A DNA stretch of 36,516 nt from Polluticaenibacter yanchengensis (GCA_027854065.1 JAQGEF010000035.1:1-36516); one strand, 5' to 3'; shown: positions 1 to 7,935, counted from the first letter of the stretch. The notes: generated by a model from the letters alone, not told the origin. Translations and numbers: made by a program.

Positions 1-121
1 AATTTTGTGAGAAAAAACAAAGTTCGACTTTCAATGGCTTTCTTATTTCTAGTATATCCTTAGCTAAATGACATTGTGCCGCAGCCCTGCATCATTAATG
101 CCCTGATGATACAATTTATTG

Positions 122-1138
122 TTACCTGTTTATCTTATCGTAGAACCCGCCAAAATTATTGAGTTGAACCGCTGCTTCATTATAAAACTCACCTGGAAAT
201 CCCAGGTCTATTTTACTAATATTATTAAGCCGTTCCATATTTGCAGGCGATAACCGGAACTCTAACATCTGAAGATTTTCTTCCAGCTGGCTGAGTTTTG
301 TTGCTCCTACAATAGGAATACATTTAAAATCCTGCTGACGGGTCCATTGTAATGCTACATGAGCTGGTTGAACACCTAACTCTCCGGCTATTTGTACTAC
401 TTCCCGGATTACAGTTTGCGCATAATCGTTCAGGCGCTTGCTTTCCGGCTTTATACGTCCCTGCTCGCCACGCAGGTATTTACCGGTAAGCGCACCACCT
501 GCCAAAGGTGCCCACGGTGTAACGGTTAGACCAAAATGTTTTGCCATGGGCAAGAGTTCGCGTTCCGGCGTGCGCTGCAGCAAACTATATTCCACCTGTA
601 ATGCCGCAAATTTGCTCCAGCCTCTCAGCTCAGCAATGGTCTGTGACTGGGCCACTACCCATGCTGGTGTATCACTAATAGCTATATAATTCACCTTACC
701 ATTTTGAATAACATTTTGTAATGCATTCAGTACCTCGTCTGCCGGTGTTAACCAGTCCCAGATATGCAGGTATAAAATATCAATAAAATCTGTTTGCAGG
801 CGTTTCAGGCTTTCATCAACACTGCGCACCATGTTTTTGCGGTTATTGCCGCTGGCATTGGGATTGGTTTTATTATCGTATAACGAATACTTGGTAGCCA
901 CGACCCAATAATCCCTGTCGGCAGATTTCAGGTAATTACCTAATATGGTTTCAGTTTCACCTTTTTGATAAAAGTTGGCAGTATCCAAAAAATTACCACC
1001 GGCATTGCCAAAAGCTTCTAAAATATCAAAAGCATTTTTTTGGTCTGTTCCCCAACCATTTGTTGTACCGAAACCCATGGTACCTAAACATAGTTCGCTC
1101 ACTTTTAACCCGGTATTTCCTAATAACTGATAACGCAT
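122..1138 (-). CDS. Aldo/keto reductase
   Basis: Predicted NAD(P)H-dependent oxidoreductase of the aldo/keto reductase superfamily, cytosolic, about 338 residues, the usual length. The catalytic tetrad expected for the family can be read: Asp and Tyr in FLDTANFYQKG, Lys in VATKYSL and His in ILYLHIWDW. The C-terminal part carries the cofactor-binding region (PIVGATKLSQLEENL). I place the start at the ATG at 1138 (MRYQLLGNTGLKVS), where family members begin. An upstream in-frame ATG at 1189 would add 17 residues that overlap the response-regulator gene. The start lies one base after that gene's stop, so the two are probably translationally coupled and cotranscribed. The substrate cannot be inferred from sequence. 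Confidence 0.9.
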   Translation of the reverse strand: MRYQLLGNTGLKVSELCLGTMGFGTTNGWGTDQKNAFDILEAFGNAGGNFLDTANFYQKGETETILGNYLKSADRDYWVVATKYSLYDNKTNPNASGNNRKNMVRSVDESLKRLQTDFIDILYLHIWDWLTPADEVLNALQNVIQNGKVNYIAISDTPAWVVAQSQTIAELRGWSKFAALQVEYSLLQRTPERELLPMAKHFGLTVTPWAPLAGGALTGKYLRGEQGRIKPESKRLNDYAQTVIREVVQIAGELGVQPAHVALQWTRQQDFKCIPIVGATKLSQLEENLQMLEFRLSPANMERLNNISKIDLGFPGEFYNEAAVQLNNFGGFYDKINR

Positions 1139-1139
1139 T

Positions 1140-1817
1140 TTACCTGCTTTTTTTTGGTTGATAAAGACCATACTGCATTGCAAAAACAACCACTCCGGCT
1201 ATATTTTTTGCACCAATCTTCTCCTGTGCTTTTAAACGGACTCCTTCAATAGTACGAAGGCTCAAACAATATTTCTCAGAAATTTCTTTGTTGGTATAAC
1301 CTTCACATAAAAGAGCAATAACGTCTAATTCTCTCTCTGTTAAAGGCTCAGTTTTAACCGGAGCAGTCTTACGTTTTTTTCTTAACGCCAAAATTTTAGT
1401 CAATTTGGAATTTGTAAAACGGCAATTATAAGCTTCTCCTTTATAAACAGAGTTTACAGCATCGATTAATTCAGCTTTCTCTGCGTTTTTTACCAGGTAT
1501 CCCAATGCTCCGGCTTCAAGCATGTCCAGGATCGTTTCATCATCATCAAACATGCTTAATCCAATTACTTTCCTGTTCGAACTTTCATTCATCAACACTT
1601 TTGTGGCTTCTACACCATCCATAAACGGCATTTTAATATCCGTAATAATTACGTCCGGCTTCGTTTTGTTGACTACTTCAATTAATTCGGTACCGTTAGA
1701 AGCTTCACCTATCACTGTAAAATTTTCTACACTGTTAAGTGTCAGTTTAAAGCCATCTCTAAAAATTTCATGGTCATCTGCAATTACAATAGATATTTCA
1801 GGAATGCTAATAATCAT
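1140..1817 (-). CDS. NarL/LuxR-family response regulator
   Basis: Two-component response regulator of 225 residues. The N-terminal receiver domain has the acidic pocket Asp14-Asp15, the predicted phospho-acceptor Asp60 in VIITDIKMP, and the conserved Lys near residue 110 (YLVKNAEKA). A C-terminal LuxR-type helix-turn-helix begins at LTERELDVIALLCEG and includes the recognition-helix segment LSLRTIEGVRLKAQEKIGA. It follows its probable cognate HisKA_3 histidine kinase by 10 bases and precedes an aldo/keto reductase by one base. By family knowledge, phosphorylation promotes dimerisation and DNA binding. Targets are unknown. Autoregulation of this operon is possible but not shown. Confidence 0.93.
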   Translation of the reverse strand: MIISIPEISIVIADDHEIFRDGFKLTLNSVENFTVIGEASNGTELIEVVNKTKPDVIITDIKMPFMDGVEATKVLMNESSNRKVIGLSMFDDDETILDMLEAGALGYLVKNAEKAELIDAVNSVYKGEAYNCRFTNSKLTKILALRKKRKTAPVKTEPLTERELDVIALLCEGYTNKEISEKYCLSLRTIEGVRLKAQEKIGAKNIAGVVVFAMQYGLYQPKKSR

Positions 1818-1827
1818 AAACTATGGA

Positions 1828-2571
1828 TTAGTCAATTGGAATTTCAAACAAGTATTTAGTGCCTTTACCTCTCTGTATTTCACTGCTAAATACCGCTTTT
1901 AAAATATCGGATCTGCTTTGCAAGTTAATTAATCCCAGCCCATTTTTGGCATCTGGTAATTGTTTAAATCCGATTCCGTTATCCTGGGTGGATAAAGTAA
2001 TGGCGTTTGGTTCCATTTTTAGAGCAATAATCAGTTCTGTAGCCTGAGAATGCTTTACTGCGTTGTGTACTATTTCCTGTACGATCCTGTAAATGTTTAC
2101 CTCAGTATTTTGGCTATACCGGATATTTTCATTGGCTTTAAATTCAATTTTAAGTTTCGAGGTATTTTCAAATTTTTGAATAAAATCATAAATAGCGGCG
2201 TCAAGCCCTTTTCTCAACAGTACATTCGGCATTAAGTTATTTGAGACTTCCCGTACATTGAGTATAATTTTATTTAGATGAGATCCGGCTTTTTCAATAA
2301 TCTGGATATCTGAATCGTCCCGGCCTTTAATATTGCTGATCTGAAGTTTGATCGCAGATAAAATGGGGCCTACTTCATCGTGCAAATCTGACGCAACCCG
2401 TCTGCGCTCATTTTCTAAAGTTAGAATTTCTGCATTCAATTTTTGTTGTGCCAGCTTTCTGTATTTAGCCTGCTGACGAATAATTACTGCGATAAATGCA
2501 ATTAATACAGATACCACCAATAATGTAGCGATTAAAATTGCAACGAGTAATTCTTTTTCTTTGGGATCCAT
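1828..2571 (-). CDS. One-TM sensor histidine kinase (HisKA_3 / NarX-like)
   Basis: Sensor kinase of 247 residues. It has one N-terminal membrane helix (about residues 8-31), then the HisKA_3 dimerisation and phospho-acceptor helix with predicted His64 in ASDLHDEVGP. An HATPase_c domain follows, with N-box IVQEIVHNAVKHS, G1 DNGIGF and G2 GLGLINLQSR. There is no periplasmic sensor domain, so it probably depends on a partner for signal input. The seven-helix membrane protein encoded immediately upstream, overlapping by 40 bases, is the obvious candidate (inference). A TATCTTTG promoter element on the minus strand at 2585-2592 suggests the kinase-regulator pair can also be transcribed from within the upstream gene. 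Confidence 0.92.
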   Translation of the reverse strand: MDPKEKELLVAILIATLLVVSVLIAFIAVIIRQQAKYRKLAQQKLNAEILTLENERRRVASDLHDEVGPILSAIKLQISNIKGRDDSDIQIIEKAGSHLNKIILNVREVSNNLMPNVLLRKGLDAAIYDFIQKFENTSKLKIEFKANENIRYSQNTEVNIYRIVQEIVHNAVKHSQATELIIALKMEPNAITLSTQDNGIGFKQLPDAKNGLGLINLQSRSDILKAVFSSEIQRGKGTKYLFEIPID

Positions 2572-3182
2572 AATACAGCTATTGCAAAGATAGAATATGA
2601 AGCTATCAATAAATATTTATTTAACCCAAATAATATAACAAAAAATCCGTAACTGGACGAAGTATTGGCGAAAGGGACCAAAATAAGCCTGTAAGTATTA
2701 TAAATGATTAGTACGAAGCAAATAATAATCATAGAATTTTTATAAACTTTGGTTTCCTGTACATTTTTAGATAGCTCTTTGCTCAGTGCTATCAAACATA
2801 AAAATACCAGGAGCAGGCTATTGTAAATATGAAAGTTTCTGCTTAAATCATGTATGTTTCCGGCAATAAAGTAGTTGTAAATCCAAAAAAGGATAGTGGC
2901 AGAACACAGGAAGAGGAATATTTTCCTGCTTATCTTATTCCAATTAAAAAATAATATCAAGTATAAAATACTTGATATTAAATAGTTTAAATTATACGGT
3001 AAGGGGGTGTATAATTCATTTTTTACTAAAATGTAACGTGAGATTTCTGAAATAGTAATGAAAACAAAAACCCAGATAAACGGAAAATAACTTTTATCCA
3101 TGTTACGGTATCTTATAGCACCGGTAATAACCGGTAAAACCGCGGTTAAGGATAATAAAAACGTTATGTCTATCTGGCTCAT
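2532..3182 (-). CDS. Seven-helix integral membrane protein, unknown function
   Basis: A 216-residue hydrophobic protein with about seven predicted membrane helices: near residues 5-23, 32-51, 61-80, 88-107, 119-138, 149-168 and 178-205. I recognise no enzymatic motif. Its last 40 bases overlap the start of the histidine kinase gene, which has only one membrane helix and no sensor domain of its own. The arrangement suggests a split membrane sensor in which this protein detects the signal and passes it to the kinase. That is inference from gene order, not from homology. The start ATG lies 15 bases after the stop of the preceding 134-residue gene. Confidence 0.8.
   Translation of the reverse strand: MSQIDITFLLSLTAVLPVITGAIRYRNMDKSYFPFIWVFVFITISEISRYILVKNELYTPLPYNLNYLISSILYLILFFNWNKISRKIFLFLCSATILFWIYNYFIAGNIHDLSRNFHIYNSLLLVFLCLIALSKELSKNVQETKVYKNSMIIICFVLIIYNTYRLILVPFANTSSSYGFFVILFGLNKYLLIASYSIFAIAVLWIPKKKNYSLQF
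2585..2592 (-). promoter_or_regulatory. Predicted -7 promoter element for the kinase-regulator genes
   Basis: TATCTTTG on the minus strand is an exact match to the Bacteroidota -7 consensus TAnnTTTG. It lies 13 bases upstream of the kinase ATG and inside the seven-helix membrane-protein gene. It would give a leader of only a few bases. Confidence 0.45.
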
Positions 3183-3197
3183 TATAATTTATTACTG

Positions 3198-3602
3198 TTA
3201 CAGGTTGTTGTTTGGTTTCGGTGGTGGTGGATACAACTGAAACTCGTTCATAAGACTATCATCGTCAACATCATCTTCAGTACCACCGTCAATTGCCGGT
3301 CCGGACGATTTTGCTGCCATGGTTGGTTTTGTATTCAGAATGTTCTCTCCAGATGCATCTATACCAACAAATACGAGTGTATTCTCATTTTTTTCGTTGG
3401 TGGCAAAATACATTCTTAACGCGACCATTTCAGGATTCTCCAAAAATTTAAGCAGGTTTTTTTTACTAACGTTGGCAAACTCTGTCTGTCCCGGGTTCTG
3501 AACCCTGTAACGGTCGATTGCGGCTTTTGCTTTTGGGTAGGTGGTTTTGTTGTCCATTGAAAGTAATTCTTTCATGGCTTCTTCCATAGATTTTTCATTC
3601 AT
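3198..3602 (-). CDS. Small hypothetical protein, first gene of the two-component operon
   Basis: A 134-residue protein I do not recognise. There is no signal peptide or membrane helix, so it is probably cytosolic. The N-terminal third is charged and helical (MEEAMKELLSM, YPKAKAAIDRYRVQNPG). The middle looks like a small alpha/beta fold (LRMYFATNEKNENTLVFVGIDASGE, with short hydrophobic strands). The C-terminus is acidic, then proline-rich (EDDVDDDS, YPPPPKPNNN), so probably disordered. It starts an operon of five minus-strand genes with gaps of 15 bases or less or overlaps. A weak promoter element (TATCTTAC) sits 19 bases upstream of its ATG. Confidence 0.72.
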   Translation of the reverse strand: MNEKSMEEAMKELLSMDNKTTYPKAKAAIDRYRVQNPGQTEFANVSKKNLLKFLENPEMVALRMYFATNEKNENTLVFVGIDASGENILNTKPTMAAKSSGPAIDGGTEDDVDDDSLMNEFQLYPPPPKPNNNL

Positions 3603-3620
3603 ATTATTAAATTTAGGGAC

Positions 3621-3628
3621 GTAAGATA
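3621..3628 (-). promoter_or_regulatory. Weak -7 promoter element for the 3602-to-122 operon
   Basis: TATCTTAC on the minus strand, six of eight against TAnnTTTG, is well placed 19 bases before the ATG at 3602. It is the only candidate in front of the first gene. Confidence 0.3.
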
Positions 3629-3653
3629 AACTATTTTATTCAATAAAATATTG

Positions 3654-3690
3654 CGGGAACTACGCAAAATTTTACGTAGTTCCCGTATTT
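3654..3690 (+). terminator. Perfect 11-bp hairpin followed by a T-rich tract
   Basis: The arm CGGGAACTACG (3654-3664) pairs perfectly with CGTAGTTCCCG (3675-3685) around a 10-base loop, followed by TATTTTTTATAT on the plus strand. By form it is a plus-strand intrinsic terminator. It lies between two divergent genes and no plus-strand gene precedes it, so it may instead be an operator or end a short leader RNA. Confidence 0.5.
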
Positions 3691-3814
3691 TTTATATCAT
3701 TTATGCGATGTAATTTTGAATTCAAATAAAGATAAAACCTTTAAATTTTTATACTTTCTCACGATGCAATCGGCCGGATTTTCTAATCTGGCTTTTTTTA
3801 TTAAAGAATGTAGC

Positions 3815-3822
3815 TACCTTTG
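3815..3822 (+). promoter_or_regulatory. Predicted -7 promoter element of the acyltransferase gene
   Basis: TACCTTTG matches TAnnTTTG exactly, 19 bases before the ATG at 3842. It supports that start over the upstream in-frame codons at 3716 and 3764. Confidence 0.6.
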
Positions 3823-3841
3823 GCTATCAAAGCTCATTTTA

Positions 3842-4756
3842 ATGTATTATATCGTTTACGGCATTTTTTATCTCATATCACTTTTACCCTGGTTCATCAT
3901 TTATGCCTTAAGCGATTTTATATATTTCGTACTCTACTATATTATTAAATACCGCCGGGGTGTTGTAATGAGCAACTTAAAAATAGCGTTCCCGGGAAAA
4001 TCAGAAAAGGAATTAACCGCTATCTCCAAAGAATCATACCACGGACTCGTCGATACTTTTATAGAAGTCATCAAATTGCTCACCCTTTCCAAAAAAAAAT
4101 TATTGGAAATGTGCCCGATTACGGGAGTTGAAGCATTAGAACCGTATATTAAAACAAACAGGAATATCCAGATAATTGCCGGTCACTTTTACAGTTGGGA
4201 AATGGCCAATCCCATACTGGGCGTTTCTTTTCCAATGCCTACTTTAGGTGTTTACATGCCTTTAAGTAACAAGGTAATGGATAAGATAATGTATAAAATA
4301 AGGGCCCGTTTCGGCACCAAACTTATTTCATCAAAAAACTTCACTAAAGAATATCTGCACTATACCCACCAGGCAAATGTCCTTCTTCTTGCAGCCGACC
4401 AAAAGCCGGGCAAGGTTGAAAGAGGTAAATGGATGTATTTTTTCTCCCAACCAGCACCATTTATTCCCGGACCTGCAAAAGGTGCACATAAATTTAACGC
4501 TGCAGTATTTTATTGCGACTATTACCGCGAGAAGCGGGGCAAATACCGTTTCAAATTAGAATTGATTACCGATGATCCTAAAAGCATTGGCGAAGATGAA
4601 CTTACACGAATCTTCAGAAATAAAATAGAGGCATCCATACGTCGTCATCCCGGCAGTTATTTATGGACACACAAACGTTGGAAGCACCAATGGAAACCCG
4701 AATATGCCAATCTTTGGATAGACACGGTGCCAGCTCCGCCGTTCAATAACCATTAA
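3842..4756 (+). CDS. Lysophospholipid acyltransferase family protein (LpxL/HtrB-like)
   Basis: Predicted inner-membrane acyltransferase of the LpxL/HtrB family, which adds secondary acyl chains to lipid A, about 304 residues. An N-terminal membrane helix (YYIVYGIFYLISLLPWFIIY) leads into RRGVVMSNLKIAFPGKSEKE, typical of the family. The HX4-D/E catalytic motif appears as GHFYSWEMAN. A later block has AADQKPGK, and the C-terminus YLWTHKRWKHQW matches the conserved WxHxRWK end. I choose the ATG at 3842, not the longer frame from 3716, because homologues begin at this helix and a promoter element lies just upstream at 3815. The stop overlaps the stop of the convergent reductase gene (TTAA). Confidence 0.88.
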   Translation: MYYIVYGIFYLISLLPWFIIYALSDFIYFVLYYIIKYRRGVVMSNLKIAFPGKSEKELTAISKESYHGLVDTFIEVIKLLTLSKKKLLEMCPITGVEALEPYIKTNRNIQIIAGHFYSWEMANPILGVSFPMPTLGVYMPLSNKVMDKIMYKIRARFGTKLISSKNFTKEYLHYTHQANVLLLAADQKPGKVERGKWMYFFSQPAPFIPGPAKGAHKFNAAVFYCDYYREKRGKYRFKLELITDDPKSIGEDELTRIFRNKIEASIRRHPGSYLWTHKRWKHQWKPEYANLWIDTVPAPPFNNH

Positions 4757-5841
4757 GCATCAAAATTTAATACCACTTTTTCTGTCAATGGTAAACACTG
4801 GCAGGTCAATACATAGTTATTGGCAATTTCATCCGGCTCAAGGCCAAAATTGGTAAGCATTTCTACCTTGCCCTCTTCCAGCTTTGCCTTACAGGTGCAG
4901 CATACACCACCCTTACAGGCATAAGGTAAACCAACGGAATGCTCCAATGCCTCATCCAAAATATTATTGTGCAGGTTGGTAGTCGTAAACTCATGTGTCT
5001 GACCGTCAATTGTTATAGAAATAACAGACTGGTTACCGGTAATTTCAGATTTTTCCTGGATGGCTTCCTTATTTACCAAAGCACTTTTAGCGGTGAATAA
5101 TTCGTAATGAATATTCTTTGGGTCCATTTTATGAGCGGTCAGGTATTCTTTCACCGAATCAATCATCTCAAAAGGACCACAAATAAATACATCGCTCACC
5201 ATTGGTAACGGTATCAGTTTTGTAAAAATCAAAGCCATCTTATCCGCATCCAGTCTTCCCGAATTGATGTTGCCCTCAATTTTTTCCTTACTCAGTATAT
5301 GATGAACACTTAAGTTATTAACGTATTTATTCTTCAGTTTGTGAATTTCGTTATTCAGGATTATCGTGTTATAGTGCCTGTTTTGATAAATTAAAGTGAA
5401 ATGAATATCCGGGTATTTATGCAAACCATACTTCAACATGCTCATAATAGGAGTAATGCCACTACCCGCAGCTATCAGTACAATATTTTTATGAGTTTCA
5501 TCTGCTTTAAAATCCACAATAAAGCAGAATTTTCCCATTGGCGGTAACACTTCCACAATATCGCCCACTTTCAGGTTATTGAATGCAAAATGCGAAAACA
5601 CGCCGCCATCTACTTTTTTAATAATAATGCTCCATTCATTTTCTGCAGGACTTGTACATAAACTATAATTTCTGCGATACTCTTTACCTTTAATATCCAG
5701 TTTTAGCGTCAGATGCTGCCCCGATTCAAAATTGAAAATTTCCCTTAAATTTTCAGGTACATCAAAACTAATATTAATGCTGTCTTTAGTCAGTTTTTCA
5801 ATCCGTTTAACAACCAGCGCGTAAAAGATATTTTTAATCAT
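4753..5841 (-). CDS. PaaE-like FAD/2Fe-2S ferredoxin reductase
   Basis: Flavin-dependent electron-transfer protein of 362 residues resembling PaaE, the reductase of phenylacetyl-CoA epoxidase. The N-terminal FAD-binding barrel has YRRNYSLCTSP. The NAD(P)-binding domain has AAGSGITPIMSMLKYG and CGPFEMIDSV. The C-terminal plant-type 2Fe-2S ferredoxin domain has the cysteine cluster CKGGVCCTCKAKLEEG with a final Cys in CQCLP. No other phenylacetate genes are visible, so the physiological partner is unknown; a role in fatty-acid or aromatic oxygenation is possible. I start it at the ATG at 5841. An in-frame TTG at 5859 would add six residues but is less likely. It converges on the acyltransferase gene with stops sharing TTAA. 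Confidence 0.88.
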   Translation of the reverse strand: MIKNIFYALVVKRIEKLTKDSINISFDVPENLREIFNFESGQHLTLKLDIKGKEYRRNYSLCTSPAENEWSIIIKKVDGGVFSHFAFNNLKVGDIVEVLPPMGKFCFIVDFKADETHKNIVLIAAGSGITPIMSMLKYGLHKYPDIHFTLIYQNRHYNTIILNNEIHKLKNKYVNNLSVHHILSKEKIEGNINSGRLDADKMALIFTKLIPLPMVSDVFICGPFEMIDSVKEYLTAHKMDPKNIHYELFTAKSALVNKEAIQEKSEITGNQSVISITIDGQTHEFTTTNLHNNILDEALEHSVGLPYACKGGVCCTCKAKLEEGKVEMLTNFGLEPDEIANNYVLTCQCLPLTEKVVLNFDA

Positions 5842-5955
5842 TCCATTTCCATTTTGCAAGCAAGAAAATAAAAATAAAAAAATTTTGCCAGATGCAACCT
5901 TTTTTTATCGGGTAGCATCTTATATATAGTTTTTCATAGAATATTGGATTTAAAC

Positions 5956-5987
5956 AAGCCTGGATTTCTATCCCGGGCTTTTTTTAT
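5956..5987 (+). terminator. Terminator-like hairpin with T tract
   Basis: AAGCC(t)GG pairs with CC(c)GGGCTT and is followed by TTTTTTT on the plus strand. No plus-strand gene ends nearby. It may end a short unannotated RNA from about 5890. Confidence 0.45.
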
Positions 5988-6046
5988 GTCCTCAACTGAA
6001 AACGGGTAAATTATTTGGGGCTCTCATCATTGTACATAGCCTAACA

Positions 6047-6182
6047 GTTGTCCGGCGTGTTAAGGGCTCCGCTTACGCTCGGTATATTTTTGCAGGAGCT
6101 GTTGTAAAATGAGAGTTGTTTAGGGAATCCTGCAAAAAATATACTGGCTCCTGCGTCGCCACCCCCACATGCCGCAGCTTTT
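6047..6182 (+). repeat. Palindromic repeat family 1, copy A
   Basis: About 136 bases, related over nearly the whole length to the reverse complement of 7661-7800. Shared blocks in order are GTCCGGCGTG, GCTnCGCTT, a hairpin arm GTATATTTTTGCAGGA (6083-6098), the other arm TCCTGCAAAAAATATAC (6128-6144), CTCCTGCGTCG and GCCGCAGC. The loop between the arms differs between copies. The arms keep a 5-T versus 6-A imbalance in both copies. No ORF is carried, so it resembles a non-autonomous MITE-like or REP-like element. Confidence 0.75.
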
Positions 6183-6279
6183 CGGCAATATGAATACTAT
6201 TCAGCAAATGGAAATACCTTACCAGGAATAAAATCAAGATCCTATAAAATAATGAGGAAGTACTTGGTAATGGGGAACT

Positions 6280-6303
6280 AAAAAGGGGCCAAATCCGGCC
6301 CCC
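6280..6303 (-). terminator. Terminator of the 6310-7455 lipoprotein gene
   Basis: On the minus strand GGGGCC-ggattt-GGCCCC is followed by TTTTT, beginning a few bases after the stop codon. This is a strong intrinsic terminator. Confidence 0.8.
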
Positions 6304-6309
6304 TTTATC

Positions 6310-7455
6310 CTAAAATCTTATTTTATTTCTTATATAGTTCAAAACACTCGGATAGATATCCATCAATACCTGCTCTTTCAGGTTGCGCTCATCGAAAGAG
6401 AATTCCTGTCTTGGCCTTAATAAAGCAAGGTCTTCTTTACTTAAAGCATTCTTATCTCCTTCATAAGTGACATAAGTTTGTTTGTAAGTATAACGTTCGG
6501 TAAATGATCTTCTGTCAACTCTTTGGTTAACATTTACATCAGTAATTCTAACTTCTACGGTACCGCTGGCTATTACGTATGTTTCATAAGTAATGATATT
6601 TGCTTTCAGCGTAACGGTATTTTTTATTTTAGAAGTATCTCTCGGGCTGGCATCCACCTCTTTGGTCACTGTTCTTACAGTTTTATTATTCCTGATAGGA
6701 GAGATGCTCATTTCAGTAATCACAGGTTCAATTACCCAGTTGGTAGGCATATTGCGGTAGAACTCCATATAATTATCATATACCCTGTAAAAACTGTTGG
6801 TATTATTCCAGGCACTACCCAGGTCCTGCACTATTTGACGGGTAAACCCATCCTGGCGGTTATTGTAAAAATTGCCGCTATAAAAATTCTCTGTGCGTAA
6901 AGGCTCAATCAATACATAAATAATGGCCTGTTCGTAGGCATCATGTTCCAGTTGTTCCAGGTCCCTGAAATTAGTTACCCAGCCTTTTATTTTATTTATG
7001 GCGCTTATAGCAGTCCTTGAAGATTGCACATCGCCTTTTTTTACCAGGCCTTCCGCATAATTATACCAGGCATCGGCAGCGGAAAGCTTCGCAATACTTA
7101 AATCGGAAGCCACATTGCCTACATTTAAAAACTGTGCGGCATTGCCATAATTACCAATTGACCGATAAAAATTATTGAGGGTAGACAGGCTTCTAACCAG
7201 GTTTTCCTTACTGGCTAGCGTGTTACCGTTTTTATATTGGTAAACATTATTCAGGTATTGGTTATTTAAAATATTATACGCGTATTGAAGCTGGCTCTGG
7301 TTAGTGGTATCAAAAGAGTTAGCTGCATAGCCGGCTAACAGTTTATTAAATAACCCGTCAGAAACCTGCCCGGTTTTATACATTTGTTTTACTGAGTTAC
7401 AACCTGCTAAAACAGCGATTATTATACATAGTGTGAAAGTGTAGATGTTTTTCAT
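6310..7455 (-). CDS. Lipoprotein of unknown function
   Basis: A 381-residue predicted lipoprotein. The N-terminus is a signal peptide with lipobox LAGC (cysteine at about residue 19), then VKQMYKTGQ. Residues 30-210 are rich in alanine, asparagine and aromatic residues, with alternating helices that look like TPR-type repeats (for example NFYRSIGNYGNAAQFL and AADAWYNYAEGLVKKGD). The C-terminal third is beta-rich (VTLKANIITYETYVIASGTVEVRI). I do not recognise the family. It stands alone with its own terminator and lies between two inverted copies of the same palindromic repeat (6047-6182 and 7661-7800). Outer-membrane or periplasmic location is inferred from the lipobox. Confidence 0.78.
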   Translation of the reverse strand: MKNIYTFTLCIIIAVLAGCNSVKQMYKTGQVSDGLFNKLLAGYAANSFDTTNQSQLQYAYNILNNQYLNNVYQYKNGNTLASKENLVRSLSTLNNFYRSIGNYGNAAQFLNVGNVASDLSIAKLSAADAWYNYAEGLVKKGDVQSSRTAISAINKIKGWVTNFRDLEQLEHDAYEQAIIYVLIEPLRTENFYSGNFYNNRQDGFTRQIVQDLGSAWNNTNSFYRVYDNYMEFYRNMPTNWVIEPVITEMSISPIRNNKTVRTVTKEVDASPRDTSKIKNTVTLKANIITYETYVIASGTVEVRITDVNVNQRVDRRSFTERYTYKQTYVTYEGDKNALSKEDLALLRPRQEFSFDERNLKEQVLMDIYPSVLNYIRNKIRF

Positions 7456-7660
7456 ATTCGTGTTTTAGTTATGACTTTTGTTACAGTGTAAAGTTTATTT
7501 TTTCTGAATTGTTAAATTAAACGGGTGCCGGAGTATTTAGTTACAATGTTTATGCAAATAAAATCCTTTTTTTAATTGAAACGATAAATTTGGAATATTC
7601 CGGTTGCAGTTCAGTTTTTAATAATATTTGCCGGAATGCCAAATAGAATGTCAAAAGCTC

Positions 7661-7800
7661 AAAGGCTGCGGTATGCGGTGGTGCCGACGCAGGAGGCAGT
7701 GTATTTTTTGCAGGACCTTCCACGGGTACTTTATATCCGCTTGCTGCTCCTGCAAAAATACACCGGGCGAAGCGTAGCCACAAGCACGCCGGACGATTGC
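7661..7800 (-). repeat. Palindromic repeat family 1, copy B (inverted relative to copy A)
   Basis: About 140 bases. Its reverse complement aligns with 6047-6182. Read on the minus strand, hairpin arms are GTGTATTTTTGCAGGA and TCCTGCAAAAAATACAC. Compared with copy A, one base pair of the stem has changed on both sides (A-T to G-C), so pairing is kept. The outer blocks GTCCGGCGTG and CCTGCGTCG are retained. Confidence 0.75.
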
Positions 7801-7889
7801 AGAATAAAGATACCCGGACGATAGCCCATTATAAAAAAGATAAAATCCTAAAATTATTAGCAAAATAGCAAATTGATGCTAAAGTTTTT

Positions 7890-7897
7890 TTACTTTG
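7890..7897 (+). promoter_or_regulatory. Weak -7 promoter element of uvrA
   Basis: TTACTTTG, seven of eight against TAnnTTTG, lies 38 bases before the uvrA ATG at 7936. Confidence 0.35.
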
Positions 7898-7935
7898 CAT
7901 TGCAATTTCATTTTGAGGATAATTGTACAGTAACA

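Larger units (their letters stand above)
5842..6309. other. Gene-free stretch with hairpins and one repeat copy
   Basis: No convincing gene is seen in this 468-base stretch. It holds a stem-loop at 5890-5920 (AGATGC/GCATCT), a plus-strand terminator-like hairpin at 5956-5987, a copy of a palindromic repeat at 6047-6182, and a minus-strand terminator at 6280-6303 belonging to the downstream lipoprotein gene. Confidence 0.7.
7456..7935. other. Gene-free stretch containing repeat copy B and the uvrA promoter
   Basis: 480 bases without a convincing gene. The short open frames here lie inside the repeat copy at 7661-7800. A weak promoter element for uvrA is at 7890-7897. I see nothing else. Confidence 0.7.

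Noticed and set aside
438..689. 83-codon plus-strand frame inside the aldo/keto reductase gene
   Set aside because: Antisense shadow of a conserved enzyme gene.
6523..6900. 125-codon open frame antisense to the lipoprotein gene
   Set aside because: Shadow of the 6310-7455 gene, with no independent promoter or motif.
7550..7863. Short overlapping open frames on both strands near 7550-7863
   Set aside because: They run through repeat copy B and differ from anything in copy A, so they are not a conserved coding feature.
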